Shown: positions 38,325-55,446, numbered from the stretch's first letter. The stretch is DNA of 64,000 nt from Mesodorylaimus sp. YZB2_4 (GCA_030248295.1 JASANH010000523.1:248001-312000), one strand, 5' to 3'. The notes: generated by a model not told the origin, from the letters alone. Translations and numbers: made by a program.

Positions 38325-40516
38325 ATGAAGTTCGGCGAGCACATCCTGACCCAGGCGAAACCAGAGTGGCGAGAGAAGCACATCGACTACGAAGGCCTGA
38401 AGGCGATCCTGTACGAGCGAGAGCGCGAGGAGGGCAATCATCGGGAGAAACAATTCTTCGCCAAATGCGCCGCCGAACTGAAGAAAATCAACGCCTTTTA
38501 CTCGAAACGATGCGAGGAAGCCCTGCGCAGCTGCCTGACCTTGGAGTCGCAGGTGAATCCGGGTGGAACGGAGGAAAAGCGCATCCGGCTCTGTCCCAAG
38601 CTGAACCTGGTGGCCCGGGGACGAGTCCTGTGTCGACGCCTGCTCAGCCCGTTTCGACGTCCGTCCACGCCCACCGAACCCTCGCCCGCTGAAGAGCACA
38701 GTGTGCTGCTGCCGCCCGAGGCCGCGCGAAGGCTGAAGGCCGAGGTGGAAGAGTTCTACTTCGCGCTCGAGTGCCTGAAGCAATATCGCGAAGACAACGC
38801 CACTGGGTTCCGCAAGATCCTCAAGAAGCACGACAAGTTGTGGGCCAACAAGCTGGGCGAGCAGTGGCACCAACGCGAGGTCAGCCAGGCCCGATTCGTC
38901 CTCGACAGGAGCGTGGCCGTTTTGTGCGAGCGCGTGGAAAAGTTCCGCATTCGACTGGAACACGGCGATCGAAAGAAGGCCATGGAGAAGCTGAGGGTGC
39001 CGTCGTCGAGGGAGCGCAGGAGCGCCCTGTCCATATTCTGCAGCGGCTTCTGCTGGGCCGTCTTCCTGTCGGCCTGCCTGCTGGCCATGCTCTGCGCCCG
39101 CTACACGTCCGAGTGGTGGCGACCGCCCTGGGTCGTCGTCCGACTCTATCGAGGCTACTTTCTCGTCTTCCTCAGCGTCACCCTGTTCGCCGCCAGCATG
39201 CGAGTGTGGGAGAGGAATGGTGTCAACTACGTTCTGGTGAGTGGGGCAACTGGGGGGGGAGGGGGGGGGGAGCAGGTGTGACTGCACTCTTTTCTCTTCA
39301 GATCTTCGAGTTGAATCCCCGCAACCACCTGACCAGCGAGGCCCTCTTCGCTCTCGTCGGCGTCTGCTGGGCGTTCTGGGCCGTCGCCCTTCTCGGCTAC
39401 ATCGTGGCCCCGTGGCTGAAGTTGCCGAGGCTGGCCTTGCCATTGGCCCTGACCGCCGTCTACCTGCTGCTCCTGTTGAACCCGATCAAGTTGGCCTTCC
39501 GGGCGTCCCGCTACTGGTTCCTGGCTCGCATCTGGTCCTGCATGACGGCCCCTTTCCGAAACGGCATGTTCGCTGACTTCTGGATGGCCAATCAGATGAC
39601 GACCCTGTCGACAGCCTTCGTCGACGCCCATTTCTTCGTGTGCACGTACGCCACCGAAGTCCACTACGCGGACGGATGGATGTACTTCCGGATTAGCAAT
39701 TCGTCCTCGGCCGCCGGAGTCAACCAGACGACGACGGACGACTTGTACTTCGATGCCGACGGGGGCGTCGACGCGAGCACGGGCTCCGGGCTGTGCACGT
39801 CGGACGCGTACGGGATTCGACCCGCCGTGGCCCTGATCCCCGCTCTGATCCGACTGGGCCAAAGCCTTCGTCGATACCGGGACTCGAAGATGGCCTTCCC
39901 GCATCTCTACAACGCCGTCAAGTACACGCTGTACCTGCCCGCGGCCGCGTTCGGCGCCCTCTACAAGTGGCACGGGGCCAAATTGAAAAGGTCGAGGAAG
40001 TCTGCCAGCCCGCACTACCATCTGTGGCTCGTGTTCACCGTGCTCACTTCGGCCTTCTCCATCTACTGGGACATCCAGGTCGACTGGAAGCTGCTGTCGA
40101 AGAGGGGAGGCCTGCTGCGCGAGAAGCTGCTCTACAGCTGGACTTGGATGTACTACGCGGCGGCCGTGGTGGACGTGCTGGTGCGACTGCGCTGGGTGCC
40201 GCAGATCGCCCTGCGCCACGTGGAGCTGGAGAACGTGCACAACGAGCTGGTGACCACGGTCATGGCCGTGGCCGAGTGCTGTCGCCGGTTCGTGTGGAGC
40301 GTGTTCAGACTGGAGAACGAGCAGCTGAACAATGTGGAACACCTGAGGGTCACCCGACGCACCTTCGCCGTCTCGTTCAGGAAAGTGGACGACTTTGGGA
40401 ACATGATCAAGCAGGCACTGGCCACCGAGCAGGAGACCGTGGGTGAACAGGTGAAGAAGAAGAGGAAGACTGAGTCACCATTCGATATGACCGATTCGTC
40501 CAGCACCAAAGACTGA
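38325..40516 (+). CDS. XPR1: XPR1-type phosphate exporter (SPX-EXS)
   Basis: Two exons (38325-39236, 39302-40516) encode 708 residues, near the usual 696. XPR1 exports inorganic phosphate across the plasma membrane under control of inositol pyrophosphates sensed by its SPX domain. The start is MKFGEHILTQAKPEWREKHI, the invariant SPX N-terminus; an upstream in-frame ATG (38304) would add seven residues and is less likely. SPX basic residues (ELKKINAFYSKR; ILKKHDKLWANK) occur in the first 200 residues. Four or more membrane helices follow. The EXS domain starts near residue 400 with RYWFLARIWSCMTAPFRNGM and FADFWMANQMTTLSTAFVDA. The tail has the conserved FRLENEQLNNVEHLRVTR. The coding region is far more GC-rich than its neighbours, giving long spurious antisense frames. 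The single intron contains G-runs. Confidence 0.96.
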
Positions 40517-41711
40517 TGCTCACATGCTTTGCCCTACAGGGTGTGTGTGTGTGTGTGTTAGATATAGTTATAGCGCTTCTGACCACAGGATATACTCGAA
40601 TGACAGAAATCATAATCACCATCATCTCATCTCAAGAAAGAACCTGCGCTTTGAGGAGTCTATGTTTAGACTGCTTCTGTAAATGTCGCCTTGGCGTCCA
40701 TGGAGTGAAAATTTGACAAACTGACTCTTTTCGGGTTCGCTGCTTACAAAAAGTCTGCCCCATGGTCTCAGGATCAGTCAGGCGGATAGCATGTCGGCCA
40801 TCGTTTTCTCGCTGTACTTGAAGAAGATGTACATGAGCTCCATCAGGAAGTCAAAAGCAGGGGGTGATCAGAATACTAACATCTCATCTGCTCTTTAGCT
40901 GCTCCGCAAAAGCCAAGCTCCAGTTTCCAACTGTATAAATCAGATTTTAGCTGCTCGCCTTTTATAGTTTCTATGACACGTTCTTCAAGCAGGGGATCGT
41001 GAATAGGGCATGACCAACTGTGGGATTCTTGCATTGCTGAAACTAGAGCAACGCATCTTGGGGCCCCTCGACCTGACATATCTGATCAAGAGGTCAATCC
41101 CAACACCCCGATATGATAAGCCAGGGAATAAGATATGACTTCGCGGTTAGTCTGCAAATCACCATCAGACCTACAGTGCAATCCGACGCTCGCCAGACAT
41201 TTCAGGTTCACCAAAGGCATGGGAAAAGTTAATTATAATGCGTGATCCCTATGTTAACCTAATTCCTGACAAAACGAGGGGAGAAACTCCCTGATATCGG
41301 GGAGTTTTCGATGATCCTCTTACCGGAAATGGAGTCTCAATGCTTTCCACCTCCACACACACACTGGTGAATTAAAGATCTGTCATCCGGTCTTACTGGA
41401 TGACCCTTGCTGCCCTGTTCCAGCTGGCGGAACCAAGGCCTTAATTCGACACCTCTTATCTTGACTAGAGCCAGTAGGATCGGGTATCATTGCAGTATGC
41501 TATCGAGTCCAGTTCATGGGCGTCGAGCCATTTAAATATTTTTCCCGCCAGTTTTAAATTAATAGCTGCTTATATCAAAACTACTCGCTTCGAGCCAGTG
41601 CGCCGACCACAAAAAAACGTCTGCTCCAACTTTGTTTTCGTTTTGCTGGTGTAATTTCGCCGATAAGTTGTGTCGTGAGATCATCGTTGAATCGAATGAA
41701 AGATAGGAGAA
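40517..41711. other. Intergenic region between XPR1 and EFTUD2
   Basis: It contains a (GT)n tract at 40541-40558, a possible minus-strand terminal exon at 40778-40859 (separate entry) and a small hairpin (AACTCCC...GGGGAGTT, about 41287-41309). No other gene was supported. Confidence 0.45.
40778..40859 (-). other. Possible short coding tail, unassigned
   Basis: On the minus strand a frame reads AFDFLMELMYIFFKYSEKT and so on to a stop at 40778-40780, after 26-30 residues. The composition is protein-like, hydrophobic then charged, unlike the surrounding non-coding sequence. A stop lies just upstream in frame and no convincing acceptor was found. It could be a micro-exon remnant or a small peptide starting at its first methionine. 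No homologue recognised. Confidence 0.22.
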
Positions 41712-47098
<5,387 letters not shown>

Positions 47099-47250
47099 AC
47101 GTGGTTGAATCTTGTTGATCGTTGACAGTAAAGCATTCGTTGGCGATCGAGTGTGCTGTTTGACCGAATGGTTGCGTTGCTCCAGTACTTGAACTATGGG
47201 TTTTGGTGCTGTGTATTATTCGGAGGAATATAAAAAAATTAAATAGCTTT

Positions 47251-47254
47251 TTAG
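47251..47254 (+). promoter_or_regulatory. Acceptor-like TTTTTAG before POLR2J start
   Basis: An AT-rich run ending AGCTTTTTAG (47245-47254) precedes the ATG at 47270 by 15 bases, in the 171-bp gap after EFTUD2. No upstream exon is visible; it is consistent with a trans-splice acceptor. Confidence 0.45.
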
Positions 47255-47269
47255 AAATCAAATTGAAAA

Positions 47270-48997
47270 ATGAATGCTCCGCCGTCATTTGAATCGTTTT
47301 TGCTTTTCGAAGGACAGAAAAAGTAAGGTTATTGATCTGAAAAATAGTTGAGAGTAAAATAATTGTTTTTTCAGGATTACGATAGAAAAAGATACTAAAG
47401 TTCCCAATTGCTATATTTTTACGATCAATAAGGAAGATCACACGTTGGGAAATATTTTGAAGCAGTAAGTGGTTGACGCCTGGTGGTTGGTAATAGTAAG
47501 TTCTGGAATGGACTCCGAACTTGCTAAAGTTGTTGAACGGTAGGCTGGTATGGTTGGGGTCCCTATCCTGATCCTGATTGAACAAGGTCGGGGTTCCAAA
47601 CCAGCCAAAGCCACGTTTTGAATTATGGCAGCTAGCACGGGCGGGGAAGTATCATGAAGTGATCGTGTCAAGTAAGGATGGGTGATACTGTAAGGTGGTC
47701 AAAACTATCGTGAATGGCATCAGCATACGGGCAGTGTAAAGTTTGTCTCCATTCTACAGCAATGACTAGATGTGGGCATACTATAGAAACCAGTCCAACA
47801 GAAGCATGATAGTGCTTGCAAATAAGCTGTTTCGCTTAGGTGAGACTTTTCGCACTACAGAGCATTGTCAGAACTGCTAAGGGGCCACTGCATCTACAGT
47901 GCTAGTCCCGATCCCGACAGGATTGCATGAATCCGGATCCCAATACACTCTGATCCCTAAAGAACGCTAGTATGAGCTAATTGATTGTCAGGAGGACAAA
48001 AAGAAGCTGAGAGCGCTTGAATCGATGCTCATCGATGGCTGACTGTCAAAATGCTTTTGCTTATTTTAGCCAATTGTTGAAAGATCCGCAAGTACTGTTC
48101 GCTGGCTACAAGTGCCCTCATCCATTGGAGCACAAATTCCTTCTACGTGTGCAAACGACGCCCGATTATCATCCGATCGATGCATTGAACAATGCAATCA
48201 CCGACTTGATGTCTGAATTGTCGCTTTTAGAAGAACGATTCAAAGTAAGTCAAGGACTGGGGGCGAGGTTGTACTGACTGCGTGGCACCACTACCATGGT
48301 GATACTGTGTGATAAATCTTGGGAACATGGCAAGTGTGGTGAGGTGAGGCTAAGAATTTGAGTTTTGGGGCAGAGGTTTTTAACAGAGTTCATACAAGGC
48401 TTTAAAACCTGGAAAAGTCAGAGAATCCTAAAACGATCTGGAAAAACATGGTAAGTAGAATTTCTTAGCCAAAATCAAGGAGAACAGTTCTGATGGTTTC
48501 AATTTTGAATCGCCCGCCTTTTCTCTGCGTCTGCTGATCATGATGGAAATCAGCAGATCAGTTGAAATCGGCTTAGCAGTGTTGGGAAATAGTGAAAATA
48601 ATCAAAGAATTTTTGTTTAGGAACCTGTAAAAATCAGGGAAAATTGTATTAACCCCGCAACACATAGGTCTGATTTCTGCGTATGGTTTCATGGAAATTT
48701 TTCTTTTTGTGTCAGGAATTTTTTGATTCATGCTTCATAAGACTACAGTTAGCAGCACAGGCTTGATTATTTGTTGCACCCCTACACTGTTTCGGGGTTA
48801 GAGTAGGTGACTGACTGGAGATGAGAAGAGAACATTGACCAAGATTTTTCGAAAGGAACCCGTCACCTTTGGTGTCCATAGGACCTAAGCATGTGTTTTT
48901 AGGGGGTCGGGATGAGAAAATTAATTTGCAGAGGAATTGAATGCGCGCTTTCGGTTTTTAGGAAGCGGTAAAAGAAAGACAAGATGCGGGTGATTGA
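47270..48997 (+). CDS. POLR2J: RNA polymerase II subunit RPB11
   Basis: Four exons (47270-47322, 47375-47464, 48070-48244, 48962-48997) encode 117 residues, exactly the human length. RPB11 pairs with RPB3 to form the alpha-like assembly platform of Pol II. The sequence matches throughout: [27 protein letters not shown], the HTLGNIL helix start, [30 protein letters not shown], then [16 protein letters not shown]. The last exon is just 12 codons ([11 protein letters not shown] plus stop), placed after a TTTTTAG acceptor. Intron 2 (605 bases) contains sequence related to the inverted-repeat element of PRPF40 intron 4. It lies between EFTUD2 (171 bp) and SLC7A6OS (176 bp) on the same strand. Confidence 0.98.
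47550..47975. repeat. Diverged relative of the PRPF40-intron inverted-repeat element
   Basis: Within and around POLR2J intron 2, GGGGTCC-ATCCTGATCCTG near 47560 and GTCCCGATCCCGACAGGAT, then AAGAACGCTAGTA near 47910-47975, resemble the GATCCCGATCCCG words and the GAACGCTA end motif of the element at 22.8-23.6 kb. The match is fragmentary. Confidence 0.4.
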
Positions 48998-49160
48998 TTC
49001 GGCTCCTTCTGTGTCTTTTGTACTGTATGTAGTAAAAGTTTTGGAACTGGCCGTAGCTTCTCCGTGACTGGATTGGATCAGTGGTGTGGGAAACACCATG
49101 GAATATTTTAGATTTGGTGTCATTGCCATGAGTTTCTGTGCTCCCAAGTGTGCATGTGCT

Positions 49161-49170
49161 TACTTTTTAG
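49161..49170 (+). promoter_or_regulatory. Acceptor-like TACTTTTTAG before SLC7A6OS start
   Basis: TACTTTTTAG ends three bases before the ATG at 49174, and 173 bases after the POLR2J stop. An acceptor this close to a start codon leaves almost no 5' UTR unless a leader is added in trans. Confidence 0.5.
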
Positions 49171-49173
49171 ACA

Positions 49174-50241
49174 ATGTCGACACCAGCAACGGTTTTGCGA
49201 GTTAAACGGAAGATCACGGACGATCCTCTTGAGGCGTTGATTCTATCGTTTAAAAGGCGTCGTGATGATGCGAGCTCGGAGAATGAAGATACGGACAACG
49301 AGATGTTCAGGTTTTCGGGCACAGTTGCAGCAACGGGCGAGGACAGTAACGAGAATTCGGAACATTTGAAGAGGCTTCTTTGCAGTGGCAAGATCAGAGG
49401 TTCTGATCGAATCGCCGAGCTGAGAGAGCGTCGTCATCACAAGCTTCATGTGGCCGATATCAAATTGAGGGCAAAACGAGAAAAAGAAAATGCCGTGCGT
49501 CAGCTACGAGAGAATCTACTTGTTTCCGTTCGGGCCGTGGATTTGCGGGAAGAAGTGGATTGTGTGGTCAAGGAGAAATCGTATGATGCGTCGATTTTAC
49601 CCGATTCTTTCATCGAAATTGGAGAATCTATGGATAAGTCCCGCAGTCCTTCCACTGCAGTCATTGCTTGCAACGATCAGCCGCTGATCAGAGTGCTTGC
49701 GGAAGATGTGAAGAAAGAAGGAATTGGAGAGACGAGCAGAAATGACGTCACGTACGTCTTCGATTATTACTTTCCGTCCAAGTTTTACGAAGATTCTGAA
49801 ACTGATACCTCTAACTTTGGGCAGCGAAAACGGACTTCGACGGAATCGACTAGCGATTCGGGAGGTGATGTGACTGAGTACTTTAACAATTTAGTCGACG
49901 TCTATCCGTACAATCTGTGCGAAGAGGCTGTCGATGACGGTGCGACGAAAGCTATCTGTCAAGTCAGCCTCGACGAAGATTCGGACGACGATGAGGACTC
50001 GAACGCAGAGTCGAATTGGCGTAACGAGTATCCGGAAGAAGACGATGAATTCGAGAATCGATACGATTTCTACGATCAGACGTATGAATCGCACGATGAA
50101 GAGGAGGACGGGGATTACGGGCTGGAAGTGAAGGATCCCAACTCCATGCTCAACGATCTGCGAGGATTGAAGCTAGGAACGGTGGAGGACGAGGAGGACG
50201 CCTGTGATGAGGACTTCAATGATTATGATTCCGACGACTGA
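49174..50241 (+). CDS. SLC7A6OS: SLC7A6OS / Iwr1, Pol II nuclear import factor
   Basis: This is an intron-less frame of 355 residues. Iwr1 binds assembled RNA polymerase II in the cytoplasm and directs its import through its NLS. The N-terminus TVLRVKRKITDDPLEALILS is the basic, NLS-containing family signature. YVFDYYFPSKFYED (about residue 190) and DVYPYNLCEE follow. The conserved acidic Iwr1 block is NAESNWRNEYPEEDDEFENR (about 280-300). The C-terminus is a highly acidic D/E-rich tail. Human SLC7A6OS is about 309 residues, so this copy is slightly longer in its linkers. Its position directly behind the Pol II subunit gene POLR2J is functionally suggestive. The start is fixed by the acceptor-like site three bases upstream. 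Confidence 0.88.
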   Translation: MSTPATVLRVKRKITDDPLEALILSFKRRRDDASSENEDTDNEMFRFSGTVAATGEDSNENSEHLKRLLCSGKIRGSDRIAELRERRHHKLHVADIKLRAKREKENAVRQLRENLLVSVRAVDLREEVDCVVKEKSYDASILPDSFIEIGESMDKSRSPSTAVIACNDQPLIRVLAEDVKKEGIGETSRNDVTYVFDYYFPSKFYEDSETDTSNFGQRKRTSTESTSDSGGDVTEYFNNLVDVYPYNLCEEAVDDGATKAICQVSLDEDSDDDEDSNAESNWRNEYPEEDDEFENRYDFYDQTYESHDEEEDGDYGLEVKDPNSMLNDLRGLKLGTVEDEEDACDEDFNDYDSDD

Positions 50242-51191
50242 AACCAATTTTCGTGTATGATGGCTGGCTCTGGTCGAGTTTGAATTTTTTGTGTTGAAAA
50301 GTAAAAGCTTACTTTTGATTTGAAGTATGAACTGTTTGATTTCCGATGGATTCGGTGATGGTACTGGATTGGTGCATGCGGCGACTTGCGCTTGTGTGCC
50401 TGGGTGATAGGGGGAGGGGTTCTTGGCTCGAGGTCAATAAGTTTTATGTACTTTGCGGGCAGTGGACAAGGCGAGCATTGTTGTTTACGGTGCGGCTGGT
50501 CGGGCAATGGGTGCAAGTGTTGGCGTACTCTGCGGTCGGCTGGTGGTGGTGATGGGACGGAGTCAGTACCTGGCAGACTTGGATTTTAGCTAGGCACTAT
50601 TTCTTAGTCATAACGTGCTGCGAATGCCTTCGACTAGTAGCCCCTCGGCGCAAGGTACGAAGACAGGCGCGAAGAAAACCAAGGATGGGCGCCGAGATTG
50701 CTTCGGTGGACGAGAGCGGGGGCGGTCGCGGTTGAAGAAGCCTCGTCCGCCCACACGCCTAAACTTGTTTCGACAAGATGATGACTGGGGGCAGCTGGCG
50801 CGCGTACCTGATGCCGTTGGGAATTGCTGGGTTTTGTTCCATTCTTGCCATCTTTCCCGTGAATGAACACGGGCGCTTAGAGTAGAGTCGGGACTTGTCG
50901 TCAATACTGGGCCGGTGTGGGGAATGGTCCGCTCGTAGGGTCTGGTGACGACCGTCCGTTGAGTCACACTGCCGACTTGGATTCTAGCCGATCGCGGACT
51001 CGATGGTCTACAATTTTAGCTGCCAGTTTTTTACTCGAAATCGATTGTTTTTTGGGCACTAGGTTTTTTAGATACCGGAAATATTTATTTTTAGGGCTGG
51101 AGGGGGCCAAAAGTGAATATTTATGATGTTTTATGGATCAGATCTAAGATAAGATTGACATTGTTTCAGTTGAGCGAATTGCGAGACTGCC
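50242..51191. other. Intergenic region between SLC7A6OS and the SH2B gene
   Basis: No exon supported. Small frames (for example at 50615-50866) lack motifs. An acceptor-like ATTGTTTCAG ends at 51179, 12 bases before the SH2B ATG; it could belong to a 5'-UTR exon or a leader. The region is too long to be treated as an operon-type gap. Confidence 0.4.
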
Positions 51192-54100
51192 ATGCTATCG
51201 ACTACGTCGAATTCGGGTGGCGGCGATCATCATCCGATGGCACCCACGATTCGTTCATCCGTGCCCGCCAATGATGTCACAACGATTCAGTATCGACGAA
51301 ATCATCAACGAATTCATGCAAACGACGCGCCGGGCGCGAATCTATTTGAGCCATTGGTCAATTCGACGGCATCGTCGTCTCGATTCGATCAGACAACAAA
51401 TTCGACCAGTGGTCACGATGCGAATGCTGGCGATTCGACACGAAATCCATTAAATTGGGAAGAGTTTTGCGAGAATTGTGCTAAATTCGCGGCTTTCGAT
51501 TTCGCTCAAAGTTGGTACAATTATTTAGCCGAAAGACCCGAGCATGTGGGCGCCGTCGATGAACGATTAGTGGCCATGAAATTCGCAGATTATTTCGTAG
51601 AATTTTTCGATAATGAGGCTAAAAGGATTTGTCGGACTTCTCGAGTCCTATTGAACCATTTGGTGGCCCCCGGTCAACCCGCCATTGTCGGGGATGGGCC
51701 GTGTACTTCGTCGTGTGACCACAATCCGACATCGTTGTCGTCGGCCGTGGCTGCACGCCCCCTGTTGGTGTCGGAGTCGGAAAGCGAATGCTCGGAGAAC
51801 GATGTGGTGGCCAATGGACATCAGCACGGTCACGTGAGTCGGAAGAAGAGTTTCCTTCGACGACTCTCCTCATTGAAGGGTGTTAGGCGGAGTCTATTTC
51901 ACAAGCAGGCGTCCGACGAGATGGTCTTGTCCTCGTCTTCCGCTTCGGCCGCGGCTCCAACTTCTCTTCAGAACAATGCAGGTGGCGTGGGTGTATTTCG
52001 ATCGAGTAGCAAAAATCGGAAGCAGAAAGGAAAAGGAAGTCCAGTCACGTCGACGAAATCGAAAACGGTAGTCGAGGTGGTGCGGGAGGGAACGGTCATG
52101 TACGTCAGTGGGAAGGAATTGGATGGCAAGAAATGGGAGAAATGTCGAATGTGTTTGATCAAAACGGTGGGCGGATACTTGCTGGAGTTTTATTGTCCTC
52201 CTAAGGTAAGTCCAGTCTTGTCATGGGGGGCATCTGAAGGCACTAACTACTTGAGTGAGTCTGCAAGCAAAGTCGGGCAGGGAAACCGGACGGAGAGCTG
52301 TGAGGATCGATTGGTACCTGACGATTATACTAGTGTATAGAGAAGCGCCTACTCGGTTTAACCACACAGGAAACGGGTACCCGTCTGGAACTATGAATCC
52401 ACACTAGCGGACTGCAGGTGATGGATGGGAAGAAGAAACAAATTTCGCGCGTTTTTGAATTTGGCTGTTTTGATAAAGGAAGTGTACTTCTAGCTGCGTT
52501 TTTTGTAAATCGTGCAATAGCTTGCTGGGTTTTTCTAAATCCATTAATTATCTAGAGGGCAGGGGTAGCAAGTTCTTCTTCATCCAGCTTAGGGGTATTG
52601 GCTTGGCCCCGTCCCCATGCCGTACATGGCGACGAGAACAAGATGACATTAGCTAGTGAAGTGACCGATCACTCAGAATTCATCTACTATTGTGCTGAGC
52701 TTTTTGACGCTTATTATTTTTCCCAGCAGTGTCATGTGTCTGACCATATTCCTAAGGGCGACCGGGGTCAGTGCTGCTAGTCAAGCGCAGAAGTCGAACT
52801 GTATCGGACCCTGGATGGTGGCAAATGGGTCCCTAACTCCCTTATCTTCCATGCTATGCACAAGCAGCGGCTTGGCATATAATGTACTTCCTGATAAAAA
52901 TGTTTCTTGTTTTTAGTCGTCAAAACCAAAAAGCGGCGTGTTTTGCTTCTTAGTAACTGAAGTAAGGGAAACGACAGCCCTGGAAACACCTGATCACGAA
53001 AATACATTCGTCATACGAGTAAGAGCATAAAGTTTGTTTTTTGCGTTCAATTGGTTCAACTGATTTGAAAAACAGGCCGAAAACTTAATTGAATACGTGG
53101 TGGAAGCAAAAGATGCTGAGGACGTGAAGGCTTGGTTGCACGTCATACGCGCGAGTATCGGTGCATTGCCACTTCCGGAAGACGAAGAGGAATCGCCGCG
53201 AACAGTGTAAGTTTTTTGGGAAGCTTGGAACACGTTCTTCGAGAACGTAAGTTTTGTTTTTCTGGCCGGAAAACGGCTTGCGTCAGAATGATGGGAATGC
53301 GAAGGGGCCGCGTGAAGGCGGGAAGTTGCAAATTTTGTCAGTGGAAAACAATAAATTCTTGGTTTGCAGTCCTTTGAAATGGCAGGGAGGATTTTCTAGC
53401 AGAGGCGATAGGACGCTAGGAAATGTATGGGCTATTAAATTTTATAAATACTCATTTAAAATATATTGTTTGAAATATAGGTGAAACTATTCATGTTTGA
53501 AAATTTTTGTATCTGAGACTTGGGAGTGAAAATGAGAGAACAAATTGCGGTCATTAGGGATTGTCTGGATTGATGGTGTCGTCAGTTGGTTGTGGTTTTT
53601 TAAGGCAAATTATAAATTTGAGCTGGGGATGAATCTGAGACTTAAAGAAGAATAGGGCAACTGCTTTGTTGAGGCAGTTCATTTTTTAAAGTGTGACGGG
53701 AAATTTGAAGGAATTGAAAAAATGAGACATTGTGAGCAGATGCGAGAGAAGGATGGCAGCGTTTTAATTTTAGCAGACCTCGTTTGCCATCGGCTCCTGC
53801 ATCGGAATCGTTGCGTGTTCGAGACTGCAATTCGTTGCCGTCTAGTAAGTGGTCTGCTCGGACTTGGAGGGGACGATTCGAATTGTGGGCTCGTCTTTCA
53901 GGAGCCTCGTCCCGCCGTCGGACGCCTCATCGACTGAGCGGCATATTCTCGCCCAATCATAACGTGATGCATGCTAGCGATTTGTCGGCACCCTCATTCC
54001 CACCGTCCAATTTGCGTCGTAGCTATAGCGGCAGTGCGGCTGCTCATTTCAGCACGTCCAGTCGGAGTCTGCTCGCTGGTGGTCCTAATTCGAGTATTGC

Positions 54101-55446
54101 CGATACGGTGCGGGCACTGCGACTCTCCAGTCCACATGTCGGCGATACTCGGGTGCAGGCGATCGGTGCCCTGCAGGCGTTGGAGATGTGTAAGTAGATC
54201 GGGGGGAAGGGGGTCTGTGCGTATCGTCATAACGGGAGTGGCGACAGTGGTATTGCTGCTTGATAGGGAGCAGCTGGGCTCGTCCCTGGTTCAAACCGCA
54301 GACGGAAGTCGGTTTTTGAAACCGTCTACCGTCGCTGCCATTCTGTGGGTGACTCACTCTATGTCAGTACCAAAGACGTAGGTAAAGGGACAGAACCCGA
54401 ACGAGTTTAGAACCCGCCCGCCATTGTCCGAAGAAGCTGGTATCCAGCGCAGAAGGTGCTCCAAGTGTAGAAGGAAGCTGCCTTGCGACCAGCTCCATAA
54501 GCCTTGTTTCATGAGGTTTGACTTACAGTATAGCTGTGCTCAAATGGGCGGGTCCAAATAAAATGCCAGTAGGAGCCTTGGTCTTATTAGGAGATGGAAT
54601 AATGTGTGTGATGTAAGGCTCCATGCTGCTTTGGGTGGTGTGAAACGGGGCATCATGCCGAGCTGGGCTCGCCGTGAGTCTGCAGTATAATCTTGTGCTT
54701 TTAGCTTCGAGGGTGGCCGATTCGCTGTATGAATATCCGTGGTTCCATGGGACGCTGTCGCGGGCGGATGCTACTAATTTGGTACTTCAGGCGGGACGTG
54801 ACGGGCACGGTTTGTTTCTGGTGCGTCAGTCGGAGACGAGGCGAGGAGAGTACGTGCTCACGTTCAACTGCTATGGAAGGGCGAAGGTATGTCGTGTGTT
54901 AGGGTTCTCCCAGCGGCATGGCGTCGACGGGTGACTGAAGATGGGCGGGTTCAAGAAGGAGTAATCCTCTCTGTCCCTCTCGCTCGTTCGGCCATCTTAC
55001 AATATAGAATGTTTTTAGCACCTACGTCTGAACCTGAACATCGATGGTCAGTGTCGGGTGCAACACTTGTGGTTCAATAGCATATTCGAAATGTTGGAGC
55101 ATTTTCGAACTCACCAAATCCCCTTGGAAAATGCACATTCCGCCCACGCCAATTTCGTCCAATCGAATGGCGTGCACTTGTCCGATTACGTCATAGGTAA
55201 GTAGCTTATGGTGAGTGGGGTCCGGTGTCCGCTTGAACAGGTCCCCTTTAAGCATGGCCACCACAATCCAGTGCGAACCGGGGTCAGCAAAGTCGTAATC
55301 ACCCGATCGATCCTCGGGATTACATGACGCACGGTGGGTCGGTGAGGATGAGGACGCGGAGTCTGGAACAGTTCGCGTTGCAGCAGGCCAGGCAGCACGT
55401 GTCGTACTGGGGCGTGCGTGTGGAGAATACGTACCAGTTCATGTAA
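51192..55446 (+). CDS. SH2B1: SH2B-family adaptor (SH2B1/APS/Lnk)
   Basis: Seven exons (51192-52205, 52917-53018, 53076-53206, 53774-54189, 54705-54886, 55019-55196, 55253-55446) keep frame and give 738 residues. SH2B proteins are cytosolic adaptors that dimerise and bind activated receptor tyrosine kinases and JAKs. The phenylalanine-zipper dimerisation domain is near residues 90-145 ([20 protein letters not shown]). A basic stretch ([20 protein letters not shown]) follows. The PH domain spans exons 1-3 ([11 protein letters not shown]... to [15 protein letters not shown]). A serine-rich linker fills exon 4. The SH2 domain (exons 5-6) starts [18 protein letters not shown] and has an intact FLVRQSE arginine. 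The C-terminal VENTYQFM mirrors the tyrosine tail of SH2B2. The last acceptor (CCCTTTAAG) is inferred from frame. Intron 4 carries SINE copy 2. Confidence 0.93.
54230..54490 (+). mobile_element. tRNA-derived SINE, copy 2 (in SH2B intron 4)
   Basis: It matches copy 1 (1870-2298, opposite strand) over most of its length. Shared blocks are CTGG-CTCGTCC-GGTTC (B-box region, 54286-54297), GTGGGTGACTCAC-CT and CCCGCCCGCCATTGTCCGA. The head is more degraded and the A-box is unclear. No target-site duplication was identified. It is inserted in the sense orientation relative to the host gene. Confidence 0.65.

Noticed and set aside
38019..39443. 474-residue minus-strand open frame
   Set aside because: It is fully antisense to XPR1 exon 1 and MRPS23, low-complexity R/G/P-rich, with no motif. 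It is a by-product of the GC-rich codon use of XPR1.
39227..40342. 371-residue minus-strand open frame
   Set aside because: It is antisense to XPR1 exon 2, histidine/glutamine/arginine-rich shadow sequence.
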